From: Prevotella sp.
GTDB taxonomy: Bacteria; Bacillota; Clostridia; Christensenellales; UBA1242
Direction: 5' to 3'
Length of the DNA: 49,520 nt
NCBI GenBank assembly: GCA_023666145.1
Contig: JAMPCO010000006.1
Location: 1 to 49,520 of the forward strand
Each line of letters begins with the position of its first letter. Within the stretch, counting starts at the first letter, position 1. The position numbers were made by a program, and so were the translations under genes. Below are positions 34,292 through 43,354 of the stretch, in pieces. Under the pieces are notes generated by a model. That model saw only the letters and a list, made by a program, of their open reading frames with translations, did no database searches and was not told the DNA's origin.

Positions 34292-35839
34292 GTGATCACG
34301 ATTAAAAGTTTTGGAATCAGTGGGGTTAATGGCTACATTGTCGATGTCGAAGTTGATATTGCGAAGGGTTTGCCAGGATACACGTTGGTTGGCTTGCCTG
34401 ATGTCGCGGTAAAAGAAGGCAAGGAACGCGTTAAGAGCGCGATATTGAACATCGGTTATAAATTCCCCGTTGGTAATATCGTCATCAATTTGGCACCGGC
34501 TGCCGCCAAAAAGGAAGGTGCGATTTATGATTTACCAATTGCGGTCGGAATTCTGGCTAATACTCATGTTATTACCAAACCTTTGGCTGATTGGGCTTTT
34601 TTTGGTGAATTGTCTTTGAATGGCGAGTTGCGCCGCGTGAACGGGGTCTTACCGGCTTTGTTAACCGCAGTCGACCACAAAATTAAAAATGTCGTGATTC
34701 CTGTTGAAAATTATCATGAAGCATCTTTTGTATCAGGAATTAACGTCTATACCGCACGTAACTTGACTGATGTTGTGAATTATTTTGTTGGTGATATGTC
34801 GGAGCCAGCACCGTTACAACGTGTACAAGCGACAAATTTTGAAACTTTACTGGCGGACGCCATTTATCCTTGCGATATGAAATATGTACGGGGTCAATTT
34901 GTCGCCAAACGGGCTTTGGAAATTGCCGCAGCAGGTGGACATAACATTTTATTGATTGGCCCACCAGGTAGCGGTAAAACGATGTTAGCGAAATGTTTTC
35001 AAACTATCTTGCCGCCGATGACTTTTGCGGAAAGTATGGAAACGACAAAAATTCACAGTTGCGCGGGCTTATTAGACGCAGAACACGGCATCGTTTTGAC
35101 CCGTCCGTTCCGTTGCCCACACCACACGGCTTCGACCGTGTCGTTGGCGGGTGGGGGCAAGTATGCGCGCCCTGGTGAAATCTCTTTAGCCCATAACGGA
35201 GTTTTATTTTTAGACGAAATGCCTGAATATAACCGTGGTTGTTTAGAATTGTTACGTCAACCGTTGGAAAATCACAATATCATGATTTCGCGTGCCGCAA
35301 TGACGGTGGAGTACCCCGCGTCATTTGTTTTAGTTGCTAGTATGAATCCTTGCCCCTGTGGTTACTATGGCAGTCGCATCAACCGTTGTAAATGTACCCA
35401 ATCGAAAATCCAACGGTATCTGGGAAAAATTTCTGGCCCATTATTAGACCGCATTGATTTACATATTGAAGTCGACCAAGTAACTTATGATGACCTAAGT
35501 AATGATAAGTTGGCGGAGGATAGTGCGACAATCCGTGAACGTGTTACCGCAGCCCGTGCAATCCAAAACCAGCGTTTTGCCGATACCACCATCCACAGTA
35601 ATGCCACCATGGACACGGCCATGACCAAAAAATTTTGCGCCTTGGATGCCGACGGTGAAAACATTTTGAAAACTGCCTTTGAAAATTTACATTTGTCGGC
35701 GCGAGCCTACACACGTATTTTGAAAGTTGCACGAACGATTGCCGATTTAGCAGGATCAAACGAAATCTTACCTGAACATTTAACCGAAGCCATTTCTTAT
35801 CGCAGTTTAGACCGCTTCAATCGGGGTGGACATGAATAA
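34292..35839 (+). CDS. comM: YifB/ComM-family Mg-chelatase-like AAA+ ATPase
   Basis: 515 residues. The N-terminal ChlI domain (GLPGYTLVGLPDVAVKEGKERVKSAI) is followed by an AAA+ domain with Walker A GPPGSGKT at 223-230, Walker B LFLDEMPEY and the Zn-like MNPCPCGYYGS, and the C-terminal domain YTRILKVARTIADL. ComM is a helicase aiding branch migration during integration of transforming DNA. The start is GTG, with no Shine-Dalgarno. Its stop overlaps the dprA start by 8 nt, so the pair is coupled. Confidence 0.93.
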   Translation: MITIKSFGISGVNGYIVDVEVDIAKGLPGYTLVGLPDVAVKEGKERVKSAILNIGYKFPVGNIVINLAPAAAKKEGAIYDLPIAVGILANTHVITKPLADWAFFGELSLNGELRRVNGVLPALLTAVDHKIKNVVIPVENYHEASFVSGINVYTARNLTDVVNYFVGDMSEPAPLQRVQATNFETLLADAIYPCDMKYVRGQFVAKRALEIAAAGGHNILLIGPPGSGKTMLAKCFQTILPPMTFAESMETTKIHSCAGLLDAEHGIVLTRPFRCPHHTASTVSLAGGGKYARPGEISLAHNGVLFLDEMPEYNRGCLELLRQPLENHNIMISRAAMTVEYPASFVLVASMNPCPCGYYGSRINRCKCTQSKIQRYLGKISGPLLDRIDLHIEVDQVTYDDLSNDKLAEDSATIRERVTAARAIQNQRFADTTIHSNATMDTAMTKKFCALDADGENILKTAFENLHLSARAYTRILKVARTIADLAGSNEILPEHLTEAISYRSLDRFNRGGHE

Positions 35840-36689
35840 TGATTTTCATATCGTTCGGCAGGGCGATGCACATTACCCACGTGCCTTAATGGATTTGAAA
35901 GACCCGCCCAAACAGTTATACTTGAAAGGCAATTTGGATTTATTGTATCGTCCCTTAGTGTCGATTGTTGGCACGCGTGATTGTACCCGCTACGGGATTA
36001 TGGTTGCCAAAGACATAGCGGCGCAGTGTGTTGCCGCAGGTTTTACCGTGGTTTCGGGGTTGGCGGAAGGGATTGACACGGCCGCACATCAAGGAGCAAA
36101 TGGCACCACAATCGCGGTACTAGGTAATGGATTCAATCATTATTATCCCCAAGCGAATAAAAGTTTGCAAGAAGAGATTGGAACAACGGGCTTGTTAATT
36201 TCGGAATATCCACCCGAACTTCATGGCGATAAAACGACTTTTCCACAACGTAATCGGATTGTCGCGGCCTTAGGACAGGCGGTAATCGCCGTAGAAGCCG
36301 ATTCGCACAGCGGAACATTAATTACCGTAAAAATGGCTCAGACAATCAATCGTGACGTTTATGCGGTGCCTGGCAACATCAATTGTTATGCCAGCCAAGG
36401 TACCAATGCTTTAATTGCCAACCATAATGCACAAATGGTTACCAGTGCGACTGATTTAGTGAAGGCATTGACTGGTCGGGTGAGTAAGGCTGCGGCTGCC
36501 ACTGCGGTGAAACAAATTAGTATGGAGCAACAGAACATTTTGAACCTTTTGAAAACTGACGAAGTCCATTTTGACGATTTGGTGATTGACAGCGGTTTGT
36601 CGGTGGCACAAGTGTCTACGCTCTTGACAAATATGGAAATGATTGGTTTAATAGAGAAATTACCCGGCAATTATTTTGTTGCTAAGTAA
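35832..36689 (+). CDS. dprA: DNA-processing protein DprA
   Basis: 285 residues from ATG 35832 (a GTG at 35826 is also possible). The Rossmann-like core includes VGTRDCTRYG, VVSGLAEGIDTAAHQGA, GNGFNHYYP, PQRNRIVAALG and EADSHSGTLIT. A winged-helix DprA C-terminal domain occupies about 222-285. DprA loads RecA on incoming single-stranded DNA. It overlaps comM by 8 nt; topA starts 14 nt after it, the common Firmicute order dprA-topA. Confidence 0.96.
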   Translation: MNNDFHIVRQGDAHYPRALMDLKDPPKQLYLKGNLDLLYRPLVSIVGTRDCTRYGIMVAKDIAAQCVAAGFTVVSGLAEGIDTAAHQGANGTTIAVLGNGFNHYYPQANKSLQEEIGTTGLLISEYPPELHGDKTTFPQRNRIVAALGQAVIAVEADSHSGTLITVKMAQTINRDVYAVPGNINCYASQGTNALIANHNAQMVTSATDLVKALTGRVSKAAAATAVKQISMEQQNILNLLKTDEVHFDDLVIDSGLSVAQVSTLLTNMEMIGLIEKLPGNYFVAK

Positions 36690-36703
36690 GCATTAGGAGG
36701 TCC

Positions 36704-38773
36704 ATGAAACTCGTAATTATCGAAGGTATTGGTAAAAAAGATACCATCAAAAAATATCTGGGCAATGGTTATCAAGTCATGGCAACAGGTGGGCATTTTC
36801 GTGATTTGAAAAAACGCGATTTATCGGTCGACGTTGAAAATGGCTACACGCCACAGTATGTGATATCGTCGGATAAAAAAGACGTAGTTAAATCGTTGAA
36901 GGAATCGGCTGCCAAAGCCGAAACCGTTTTAATTGCCACCGACCCTGACCGCGAGGGGGAAGCGATTGCTTATCATTTAACCTATATTTTAGGAATTGAC
37001 CCAGCGCAAGCGAACCGCATTGAATTTAATGAAATTACCAAAAATGCGATTAACCAAGCCTTGACTAAACCGCGCGCAATTGATATGAATTTGGTTTACG
37101 CCCAACAAACACGGCGCGTTCTGGACCGTTTAGTTGGCTACAAATTGTCACCAGTCTTATCCAAAAAAATTAAGTCGGGTTTGTCGGCTGGGCGGGTACA
37201 AAGTGTTACATTGAAATTGGTTGTAGAACGCGAACGCGAAATTCAAAATTTCAAACCCGAAGAATACTGGGATTTTTGGGCACACTTAGAAAAAGATAAA
37301 TTGAAGTTCCGTGCCGCCTTGTATTATGGTCCCGACGGTAAACGCTTGAAACCGAGTAGTGAAGCCCAGGTTCAACAAATCGTTGCCGCTTTGAAAGGCG
37401 CAACATACATTGCCAAAGACGTTAAGAAATCAATTTCTAAACGTCATGCACCGGCACCATTTACCACCAGTTCAATGCAACAAGATGCTGGTGCAAAATT
37501 GGGCTTGTCTTTGAAACGTACAACCATGGCGGCACAAACGCTTTATCAAGGGGTACAAATGGGTGAACGTGGTATGACGGCGTTGGTAACCTATATTCGT
37601 ACCGACAGTGTACGTGTTTCGGCGGAAGCACAAGTCGCAGCCAAAGAATATATCACGCAAAAATATGGCGCAGATTTTGTTCCCGCCACTCCAAATATTT
37701 ACAAAACGAAAAAATCAGCGCAAGACGCGCACGAAGCGATTCGACCGACCCATTTGGAAATTACACCCGATGAAGCCGACAAGTATTGCAAACCCGATGA
37801 AGCCAAACTTTATCGTTTGATTTATAACCGTTTCATCGCTTCGCAAATGTCCGAAGCCACGTTTAACAGCGTACGCGTAGACATTGACGCCAATGCTTAC
37901 ACTTTCCGCGTTACAGGTCGTACACCGTTGTTTGACGGTTGGTTAGCGGTCTATGGTGGCAGTAAAACCAAAGATGAACCCGAGAAAGAGGGCGATGATG
38001 ATGCTGGCGAAAACGCAGGTATTTTGCCCGAAATCAATGTTGGTGATCAATTAGATTTCAAAAAGTTAGAGTATGTCCAAAAATTTACTCAACCACCAGC
38101 ACGTTACACCGAAGCAACCTTGGTTAAAGCCATGGAAGAAAAAGGGATTGGACGTCCCGCCACGTATACGCCGACGGTCGCTACCTTATTCGCACGTTTG
38201 TATATTGAAAAAGAAGGTAAAGCCTTAAAACCAACCGAATTGGGGTGTGTCGTGGTGGATTGGTTAATTAAATATTTCCCTGAAATTATGAACACTGGTT
38301 TTACCGCCGATATGGAAGACAAACTTGACGACATCGCGGCCAATGGAATTGATTGGGTTGGCGTGGTCGACGATTTTTATCGTCCATTCATTAAAGTGGT
38401 TGATGAAGTCCGTGCCAACGACGGAGCGGAGAACCGCATTAAACCCGTTGAAAGTGATGAACATTGCCCGAACTGTGGAAAAGTCATGTTAATCCGTGAA
38501 AGTCGTTACGGGAAGTTCTTGGCTTGTAGTGGTTATCCCGAATGTAAGACCACGAAACCGTATGCCAAGCCTGTTTGTAAATGCCCTAAATGTGGTAACG
38601 ATATTTATAAACGTCGCAGCAAAAAAGGCAAAACCTTTTATGGCTGTTCAGGTTATCCGAACTGTGATTTTGTGGCTTTTGACGAACCCACGGGTGAATT
38701 GTGTCCCAAATGTAAAAGTCCTTTGGTAAAAATCAAAGATGTAGTAAAATGCAGTAATCGTAATTGTCATTAG
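36704..38773 (+). CDS. topA: DNA topoisomerase I
   Basis: 689 residues, type IA. The Toprim domain starts [18 protein letters not shown] and includes [13 protein letters not shown]. The catalytic tyrosine is in TYIRTDSVR (Y297). Three Cys4 zinc motifs end the protein (about 587-613, 626-655, 667-688). In the first Toprim motif the usual ESPAKAKTI reads EGIGKKDTI; the catalytic glutamate and lysine spacing is kept. TTAGGAGG lies before the ATG. Confidence 0.97.
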   Translation: MKLVIIEGIGKKDTIKKYLGNGYQVMATGGHFRDLKKRDLSVDVENGYTPQYVISSDKKDVVKSLKESAAKAETVLIATDPDREGEAIAYHLTYILGIDPAQANRIEFNEITKNAINQALTKPRAIDMNLVYAQQTRRVLDRLVGYKLSPVLSKKIKSGLSAGRVQSVTLKLVVEREREIQNFKPEEYWDFWAHLEKDKLKFRAALYYGPDGKRLKPSSEAQVQQIVAALKGATYIAKDVKKSISKRHAPAPFTTSSMQQDAGAKLGLSLKRTTMAAQTLYQGVQMGERGMTALVTYIRTDSVRVSAEAQVAAKEYITQKYGADFVPATPNIYKTKKSAQDAHEAIRPTHLEITPDEADKYCKPDEAKLYRLIYNRFIASQMSEATFNSVRVDIDANAYTFRVTGRTPLFDGWLAVYGGSKTKDEPEKEGDDDAGENAGILPEINVGDQLDFKKLEYVQKFTQPPARYTEATLVKAMEEKGIGRPATYTPTVATLFARLYIEKEGKALKPTELGCVVVDWLIKYFPEIMNTGFTADMEDKLDDIAANGIDWVGVVDDFYRPFIKVVDEVRANDGAENRIKPVESDEHCPNCGKVMLIRESRYGKFLACSGYPECKTTKPYAKPVCKCPKCGNDIYKRRSKKGKTFYGCSGYPNCDFVAFDEPTGELCPKCKSPLVKIKDVVKCSNRNCH

Positions 38774-38787
38774 GAGGTATTAACAAA

Positions 38788-39321
38788 ATGGAATTACATG
38801 GAACGACAATTATAGCGGTAAAACGTGATAACAAAACGGTTGTGGCTGGCGATGGGCAAGTTACGGCTGGCGAATCGGTAATCTTGAAAGGTAACGCGGT
38901 CAAAGTTCGCCGTTTGTATGATGATAAAGTGGTGGTGGGTTTTGCTGGCTCGGTTGCAGATGCGTTCACTTTGTGCAATAAATTTGAAGAGATGTTACAA
39001 AAGCATTCAGGCAATTTGTTGCGTTCAGCGGTGGAATTGGCGCAAAGTTGGCGCACCGACAGGGCGTTAGGTAAATTGGAAGCCATGATGATTGTTGCGG
39101 ATAAGGAACGTTTTTTGTTAATCAGTGGTGATGGAAACGTAATCGAACCAGATGGTGGTTGTGTTGCAATCGGTAGTGGTGGAAATTACGCCTTGGCGGC
39201 CGCCAAAGCCTTATTGAAAAACACCAAAATGTCCGCCAAAGAAATTGCCAAAGAAGCCATGAGTGTGGCGAGTGACATTTGTATCTTTACCAATAAAAAT
39301 TTAACCGTTGAAGAACTGTAA
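38788..39321 (+). CDS. hslV: ATP-dependent protease peptidase subunit HslV (ClpQ)
   Basis: 177 residues. The N-terminal threonine protease sequence is [23 protein letters not shown]; the catalytic Thr is T6 after removal of a 5-residue leader. [12 protein letters not shown] and ALAAAKALL are conserved. ATG 38788 follows TTAGGAGG by 9 nt; an upstream in-frame ATG at 38764 lies inside the topA end. It is followed by a terminator and is separated from hslU by an unrelated convergent gene, whereas hslVU is normally one operon. Confidence 0.95.
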   Translation: MELHGTTIIAVKRDNKTVVAGDGQVTAGESVILKGNAVKVRRLYDDKVVVGFAGSVADAFTLCNKFEEMLQKHSGNLLRSAVELAQSWRTDRALGKLEAMMIVADKERFLLISGDGNVIEPDGGCVAIGSGGNYALAAAKALLKNTKMSAKEIAKEAMSVASDICIFTNKNLTVEEL

Positions 39322-39337
39322 GTAATTCATGCCAAAT

Positions 39338-39366
39338 AAAAAACCTCCGTTTAGGAGGCTTTTTTC
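39338..39366. terminator. Bidirectional terminator between hslV and the convergent gene
   Basis: CCTCC (39344-39348) pairs with GGAGG (39354-39358) around GTTTA, flanked by A-runs and T-runs on both sides. It serves hslV (plus) and the convergent gene (minus), whose stop codon lies in the stem region. Confidence 0.8.
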
Positions 39367-40913
39367 AATAATTTGCGGCGCGTATTATCAGCACGTTTTA
39401 AGGCACGGGTAATTTTCTTGTAATCACGTAACATCGCGCTTTCAATTTGTTCAATTTTTAATTTTTGCTTAATTGAATTGATAAAGCAAATAAATAATGC
39501 GTCCCAGAAAGTGGGGATTCCCATTTCTTCGAGAACCGCATATCTTTCCGCGAAACGGTCTTGCAAGTCGGGGTCCTTCAGATAATCAACCACGTTATTT
39601 TCGTTAAAGGCAATGGGAATTTCAAAGGGAACATGGGTGAAAATATCTTTGAAATTATCGTTGTTCAAAATATAGTTGTTATAAACCAAAATCATCACAT
39701 TGTCCCAATCTTCACGGTTCGATAAATTTAAGATAAAATCTTTTTTGTATTTTTTGCGATACAGGGGATGTAATGTTTCGCTGATACGCGCCAAGGGAAC
39801 ACCTTGTTCGACGGCGGTAATAAAATCATCGTAGAAGGCTGGATGTGTAATAAAACGTTCGGCATCAACCAAATAAGCACAGAACTTGTACAAACGTCCC
39901 TTGGTGCTGGACATTGTGTATTCGGGTAAACCAGTGTCTTTATTGACAGCAAATTTGTTGTACGGGGCAATGCCGTATTTATCTTTATAAATGGTGCGAT
40001 CCAACATAAAACAAGCCGCAGTTTCGATAAAGTAACGTTGCAAATAACGCTCCAAATTGACTTGCGATAGTAACGCTTTTTTCTCTTGGGCTTTTTGTTT
40101 GCGAAGTTCGGCATTTTGTGCGTTGCGGTGAATCACGGTGGCGTTAGTTAAATCGACAGGGGTCAGTGTCGGTTGGTTGGTCAAGTCCACTTGCGGCATG
40201 ACTGGTTCGGCTGGTTGAATAAACAGTGGGTCAGTTAAAGTCGGGTTGGCAGATTGTGGTTCGGCGATGTTTTCAATCGGTGATTGGTGATTCATTTGTG
40301 GTTCAACGACATTGGTTTCAACGTAATCTACTCTATCATTAGCGGGTGTCACAATTTCGGTTTCGGTCAAAGCGGTTGGAATTTCAGGGTCAAAATTATC
40401 CGAAGCGTTGACCGCCATTTGACGTTGACGGGTAAGTTCTTCATTAGTGGCCGTTTGAACTGTGGTTGTTGGATCTTCAAAAGAATTACTGGGTTTGGCT
40501 TCGGGGAGAATAATTTCTGGCAATTCAATGACAGCACGTTCGCGTTCGGCATTCGTAACTTCGTGTAAGCGTTTAGTAATTTCTTGTTCGTTTGCGTAGC
40601 CATGATACAAAGGTTCCAAGTCGTCTTCGTCGGTAATCTTGTCGGCCAACATAAGATCATTTTTATCGGCAACAATCGAAGTAATATTGGAAGAACTGAA
40701 TTTAGCAGTAGAAGGTACCAAATCAATTTCCGCTTTACTGCGGTCAAAAAACACTTGGTAAATTAAATAACCAATGGTTGGTAACGCCAGAATCACTCCA
40801 ATAAAGAAGAAAATTGGTTTACCGGTTGGAATACCAATTATTGATAGGACAACACCGATAACACAGAGCACGATTGCTCCCCAAACTAGATTACGTTTGA
40901 AAAAATCTTTCAT
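39351..40913 (-). CDS. Hypothetical two-TM membrane protein
   Basis: 520 residues, no known family recognised. Two hydrophobic helices (about 10-30 and 33-53) are followed by a long disordered, Pro/Thr/Asn-rich linker (about 60-270) and a compact mixed helical C-terminal domain (about 285-500) with phrases like NVMILVYNNYI and FWDALFICFINSIK. The C-terminus is basic. GGGGG lies 6 nt before the ATG. It is inserted between hslV and hslU. A role with the protease is unproven. Confidence 0.75.
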   Translation of the reverse strand: MKDFFKRNLVWGAIVLCVIGVVLSIIGIPTGKPIFFFIGVILALPTIGYLIYQVFFDRSKAEIDLVPSTAKFSSSNITSIVADKNDLMLADKITDEDDLEPLYHGYANEQEITKRLHEVTNAERERAVIELPEIILPEAKPSNSFEDPTTTVQTATNEELTRQRQMAVNASDNFDPEIPTALTETEIVTPANDRVDYVETNVVEPQMNHQSPIENIAEPQSANPTLTDPLFIQPAEPVMPQVDLTNQPTLTPVDLTNATVIHRNAQNAELRKQKAQEKKALLSQVNLERYLQRYFIETAACFMLDRTIYKDKYGIAPYNKFAVNKDTGLPEYTMSSTKGRLYKFCAYLVDAERFITHPAFYDDFITAVEQGVPLARISETLHPLYRKKYKKDFILNLSNREDWDNVMILVYNNYILNNDNFKDIFTHVPFEIPIAFNENNVVDYLKDPDLQDRFAERYAVLEEMGIPTFWDALFICFINSIKQKLKIEQIESAMLRDYKKITRALKRADNTRRKLLKKAS

Positions 40914-40957
40914 CTTTTTCCCCCAATTATTATTTAATCAATATAATGATATAATAA

Positions 40958-40986
40958 TTGCGGAAATTTGTAAAATGTAATATAAT
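40958..40986 (+). promoter_or_regulatory. hslU promoter
   Basis: TTGCGG (40958-40963), 17-bp spacer, TATAAT (40981-40986). The leader of about 22 nt carries AGGAGGG before ATG 41015. It gives hslU its own promoter, separate from hslV. Confidence 0.7.
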
Positions 40987-41014
40987 ATTGTCATTTAGTA
41001 GGAGGGACCCGTTA

Positions 41015-42346
41015 ATGGATATTTTCCCAAAAGAAATTGTTGAACAACTTGACCGCTTTGTGATTGGTCAAAAAGAAGCAAAACGCGTGGTGGCCATCGC
41101 TTTACGTAACCGTTATCGTCGTTCGCAGTTACCGAAAACGGTTGCGGATGAAATCACACCAAAAAATATTATTATGAAAGGCCCAACTGGAGTCGGTAAA
41201 ACCGAAATTGCCCGCCGCTTATCAAAATTGGTTGGCGCACCGTTTATTAAAGTGGAAGCCACCAAATATACCGAAGTCGGTTACGTCGGACGTGATGTTG
41301 AAAGTATGATTCGTGATTTGGTGGAAGTAGCAATCCGCATGGTGCGCGACCAAAAATATGCCGAAGTGAAAAAGAAAGCCGAAGCCTTAGTGGAACGCCG
41401 GATTGTGAATGCGGTCGTGTCCGAAAAGAAAAAGAAAGTTACGGATACCGCGGAAAATTTATTATATGAACAATCTTTAAGCGAATACCGCGACGGTAAA
41501 TTAGAAAACTTTTTGATTGAATTTGATGTCGTACGCGAAATGAAGCCTATGGTCGACATTCCTGTCGGTATGGGGGTTGGCATTGAAATTGGTTCAATTT
41601 TCGATAAAGTGGCACCTGGTATTTTCCCGAAACAAACAAAAAAGAAAACGATGACCGTCAGTGCGGCACGGGAAATGTTCATTGAAGAAGAATGTAGTAA
41701 ACTAATTGATAAAGATACCATCAATGCTGAGGGTATCGCTTTGGCGGAGCAGAAAGGAATTATCTTTATTGATGAAATTGATAAAATTGGATCAACGGGC
41801 GGTGGTAATGGCCCCGAAGTCAGCCGTGAAGGTGTACAACGTGATATTTTACCTATTGTGGAAGGTTGTACTGTACAAACCAAATATGGTATGATAAAAA
41901 CTGATTACATTTTGTTCATTGCGGCTGGTGCTTTCCATGTCAGTAAAATTGACGATTTAATTCCTGAGTTACAAGGTCGTTTCCCGATTCGGGTTGAATT
42001 AAATTCTTTGAATAAGGACGATTTCTATAAAATTTTAACCCAACCAGATAACGCGATTACCAAACAATACCAAGAATTGTTAGCGGTAGATAATGTTGAA
42101 GTGAAATTTGAAAAAGAGGCTTTGATGTTGGTCGCTCAATTAGCCGAAAGTGAAAACGAAACCAACGAAAATTTAGGCGCGCGTCGTTTACATTCGATTA
42201 TGGAACAATTATTGGAAGATGTTTTGTTTAATGCAGGCAGTAAAAAATCGGCGCAAAAAGAAATTGTCTTGGTTGACAAAGCATTTGTTGAAAAGAATAT
42301 GAAACAAATGATTAAAAAGTTTGATTTGCATAAGTACGTTTTATAA
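41015..42346 (+). CDS. hslU: ATP-dependent protease ATPase subunit HslU (ClpY)
   Basis: 443 residues. Walker A GPTGVGKT (56-63), pore loop motif KYTEVGYVGRDVE, the intermediate domain (about 105-215), Walker B FIDEIDKI, GAFHVSK and the C-terminal DLHKYVL that activates HslV. ATG 41015 is preferred because the family starts MDIFPKEIV and AGGAGGG is 7 nt upstream. It works with hslV, encoded 1.7 kb upstream. Confidence 0.97.
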   Translation: MDIFPKEIVEQLDRFVIGQKEAKRVVAIALRNRYRRSQLPKTVADEITPKNIIMKGPTGVGKTEIARRLSKLVGAPFIKVEATKYTEVGYVGRDVESMIRDLVEVAIRMVRDQKYAEVKKKAEALVERRIVNAVVSEKKKKVTDTAENLLYEQSLSEYRDGKLENFLIEFDVVREMKPMVDIPVGMGVGIEIGSIFDKVAPGIFPKQTKKKTMTVSAAREMFIEEECSKLIDKDTINAEGIALAEQKGIIFIDEIDKIGSTGGGNGPEVSREGVQRDILPIVEGCTVQTKYGMIKTDYILFIAAGAFHVSKIDDLIPELQGRFPIRVELNSLNKDDFYKILTQPDNAITKQYQELLAVDNVEVKFEKEALMLVAQLAESENETNENLGARRLHSIMEQLLEDVLFNAGSKKSAQKEIVLVDKAFVEKNMKQMIKKFDLHKYVL

Positions 42347-43333
42347 TGTTTTCAATAATTCAAGATGAAGTTTTTGCATATCGGCGGTCAAAGTTTCTGG
42401 TGTACTGTCAAAGATTTGCACCGTAACTGGGTTACTGTGTCTTTGACGCACGACTAAAATGCGGTTATCTTTATGGGTAACGCAAAAGAAATTACGTTGG
42501 CAATGGCGACAACGGGGACTGTGAACTTCGGTGTAGATGCGGTGTGGATTGAACGTATTGTCCACACGTAATGGAACACGATAAGTCCATAATAATTTGG
42601 CCACGTTTTCGTGGATGATCCCAGCGCCGTTGTGGGTCAAAATATCTAATGATTCAAAATCTAAACAAGGGATAGTTTGCGTGCCGTAGACTAAACGCGG
42701 GTTTGCAGTTTGGATGCCGTTGGTATCCGTGTAATTTTTGTACAAACTGGCGTGCATCAAGACGGCTAAAATTGCACCTGTATAATCGCTGCCACCGCGG
42801 GTAAAAAGCGCGGTTTTACCATCGCGTTGCCCGTAAAACCCACCAATTACAAATGGCATTTTATGTTTTAATTGATGGATTTTAATTTGTTGTTGGGTTG
42901 CATCTAAATTGATAGTTGCATCTGGGTTAATGATTAAAATGTCTTGTGCATCGATAAAATTGTAACCGAGATATAAGGCAAATAACTTGGCAGATAAATA
43001 CTCCCCCCGCGAAACAATGAAATTATAATCTTCAAGAGATTGACGCATGGCATTACCAGTTTCTTGCAAAATCTTGTCAAACGCTTGGTATTGTTCTTGA
43101 TTCAATAATTCGTGGGCCAAATCATCGAAACGCGTGATTATGTCCTCCAGCAACGGTGCACCTTTGGTGTAACGAATTAAATCATCGGTAATCTTCGTTT
43201 GGTAAATTCCATATTTGCCTGGTGCGGAAACCACGATTGCTTGCTGTTGTCGATTGCTGATAACGATGTCGCGACACAATTTAATCGTTGTCGGTGTTGC
43301 CATAGATGAACCACCAAATTTGACTATTTCCAC
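42341..43333 (-). CDS. Short aspartate kinase
   Basis: 330 residues from GTG 43333. The kinase signature VKFGGSSMA is at residues 4-12, TRGGSDYTGAIL and TDTNGIQTANPRLV mark the catalytic core. Family members usually have about 400-450 residues with two ACT domains; here only about 57 residues follow the core, so allosteric control by lysine or threonine is probably altered. A CRHCQRNFFC stretch is unusual. The start lies only 21 bp from the divergent fused dipicolinate synthase gene. In Bacillus dapG is in the spoVF operon, so it probably supplies aspartyl phosphate for DAP and dipicolinate. TATGAT lies 6 nt upstream of GTG. Confidence 0.88.
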   Translation of the reverse strand: MEIVKFGGSSMATPTTIKLCRDIVISNRQQQAIVVSAPGKYGIYQTKITDDLIRYTKGAPLLEDIITRFDDLAHELLNQEQYQAFDKILQETGNAMRQSLEDYNFIVSRGEYLSAKLFALYLGYNFIDAQDILIINPDATINLDATQQQIKIHQLKHKMPFVIGGFYGQRDGKTALFTRGGSDYTGAILAVLMHASLYKNYTDTNGIQTANPRLVYGTQTIPCLDFESLDILTHNGAGIIHENVAKLLWTYRVPLRVDNTFNPHRIYTEVHSPRCRHCQRNFFCVTHKDNRILVVRQRHSNPVTVQIFDSTPETLTADMQKLHLELLKTL

Positions 43334-43354
43334 AATTATATCATATTCATAATT

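Noticed and set aside
43342..43351. CATA-type sequence before dpa considered as a sigma-K or sigma-E promoter
   Set aside because: The spacing of CATANNNTA is off by one base and no matching -35 element is convincing.
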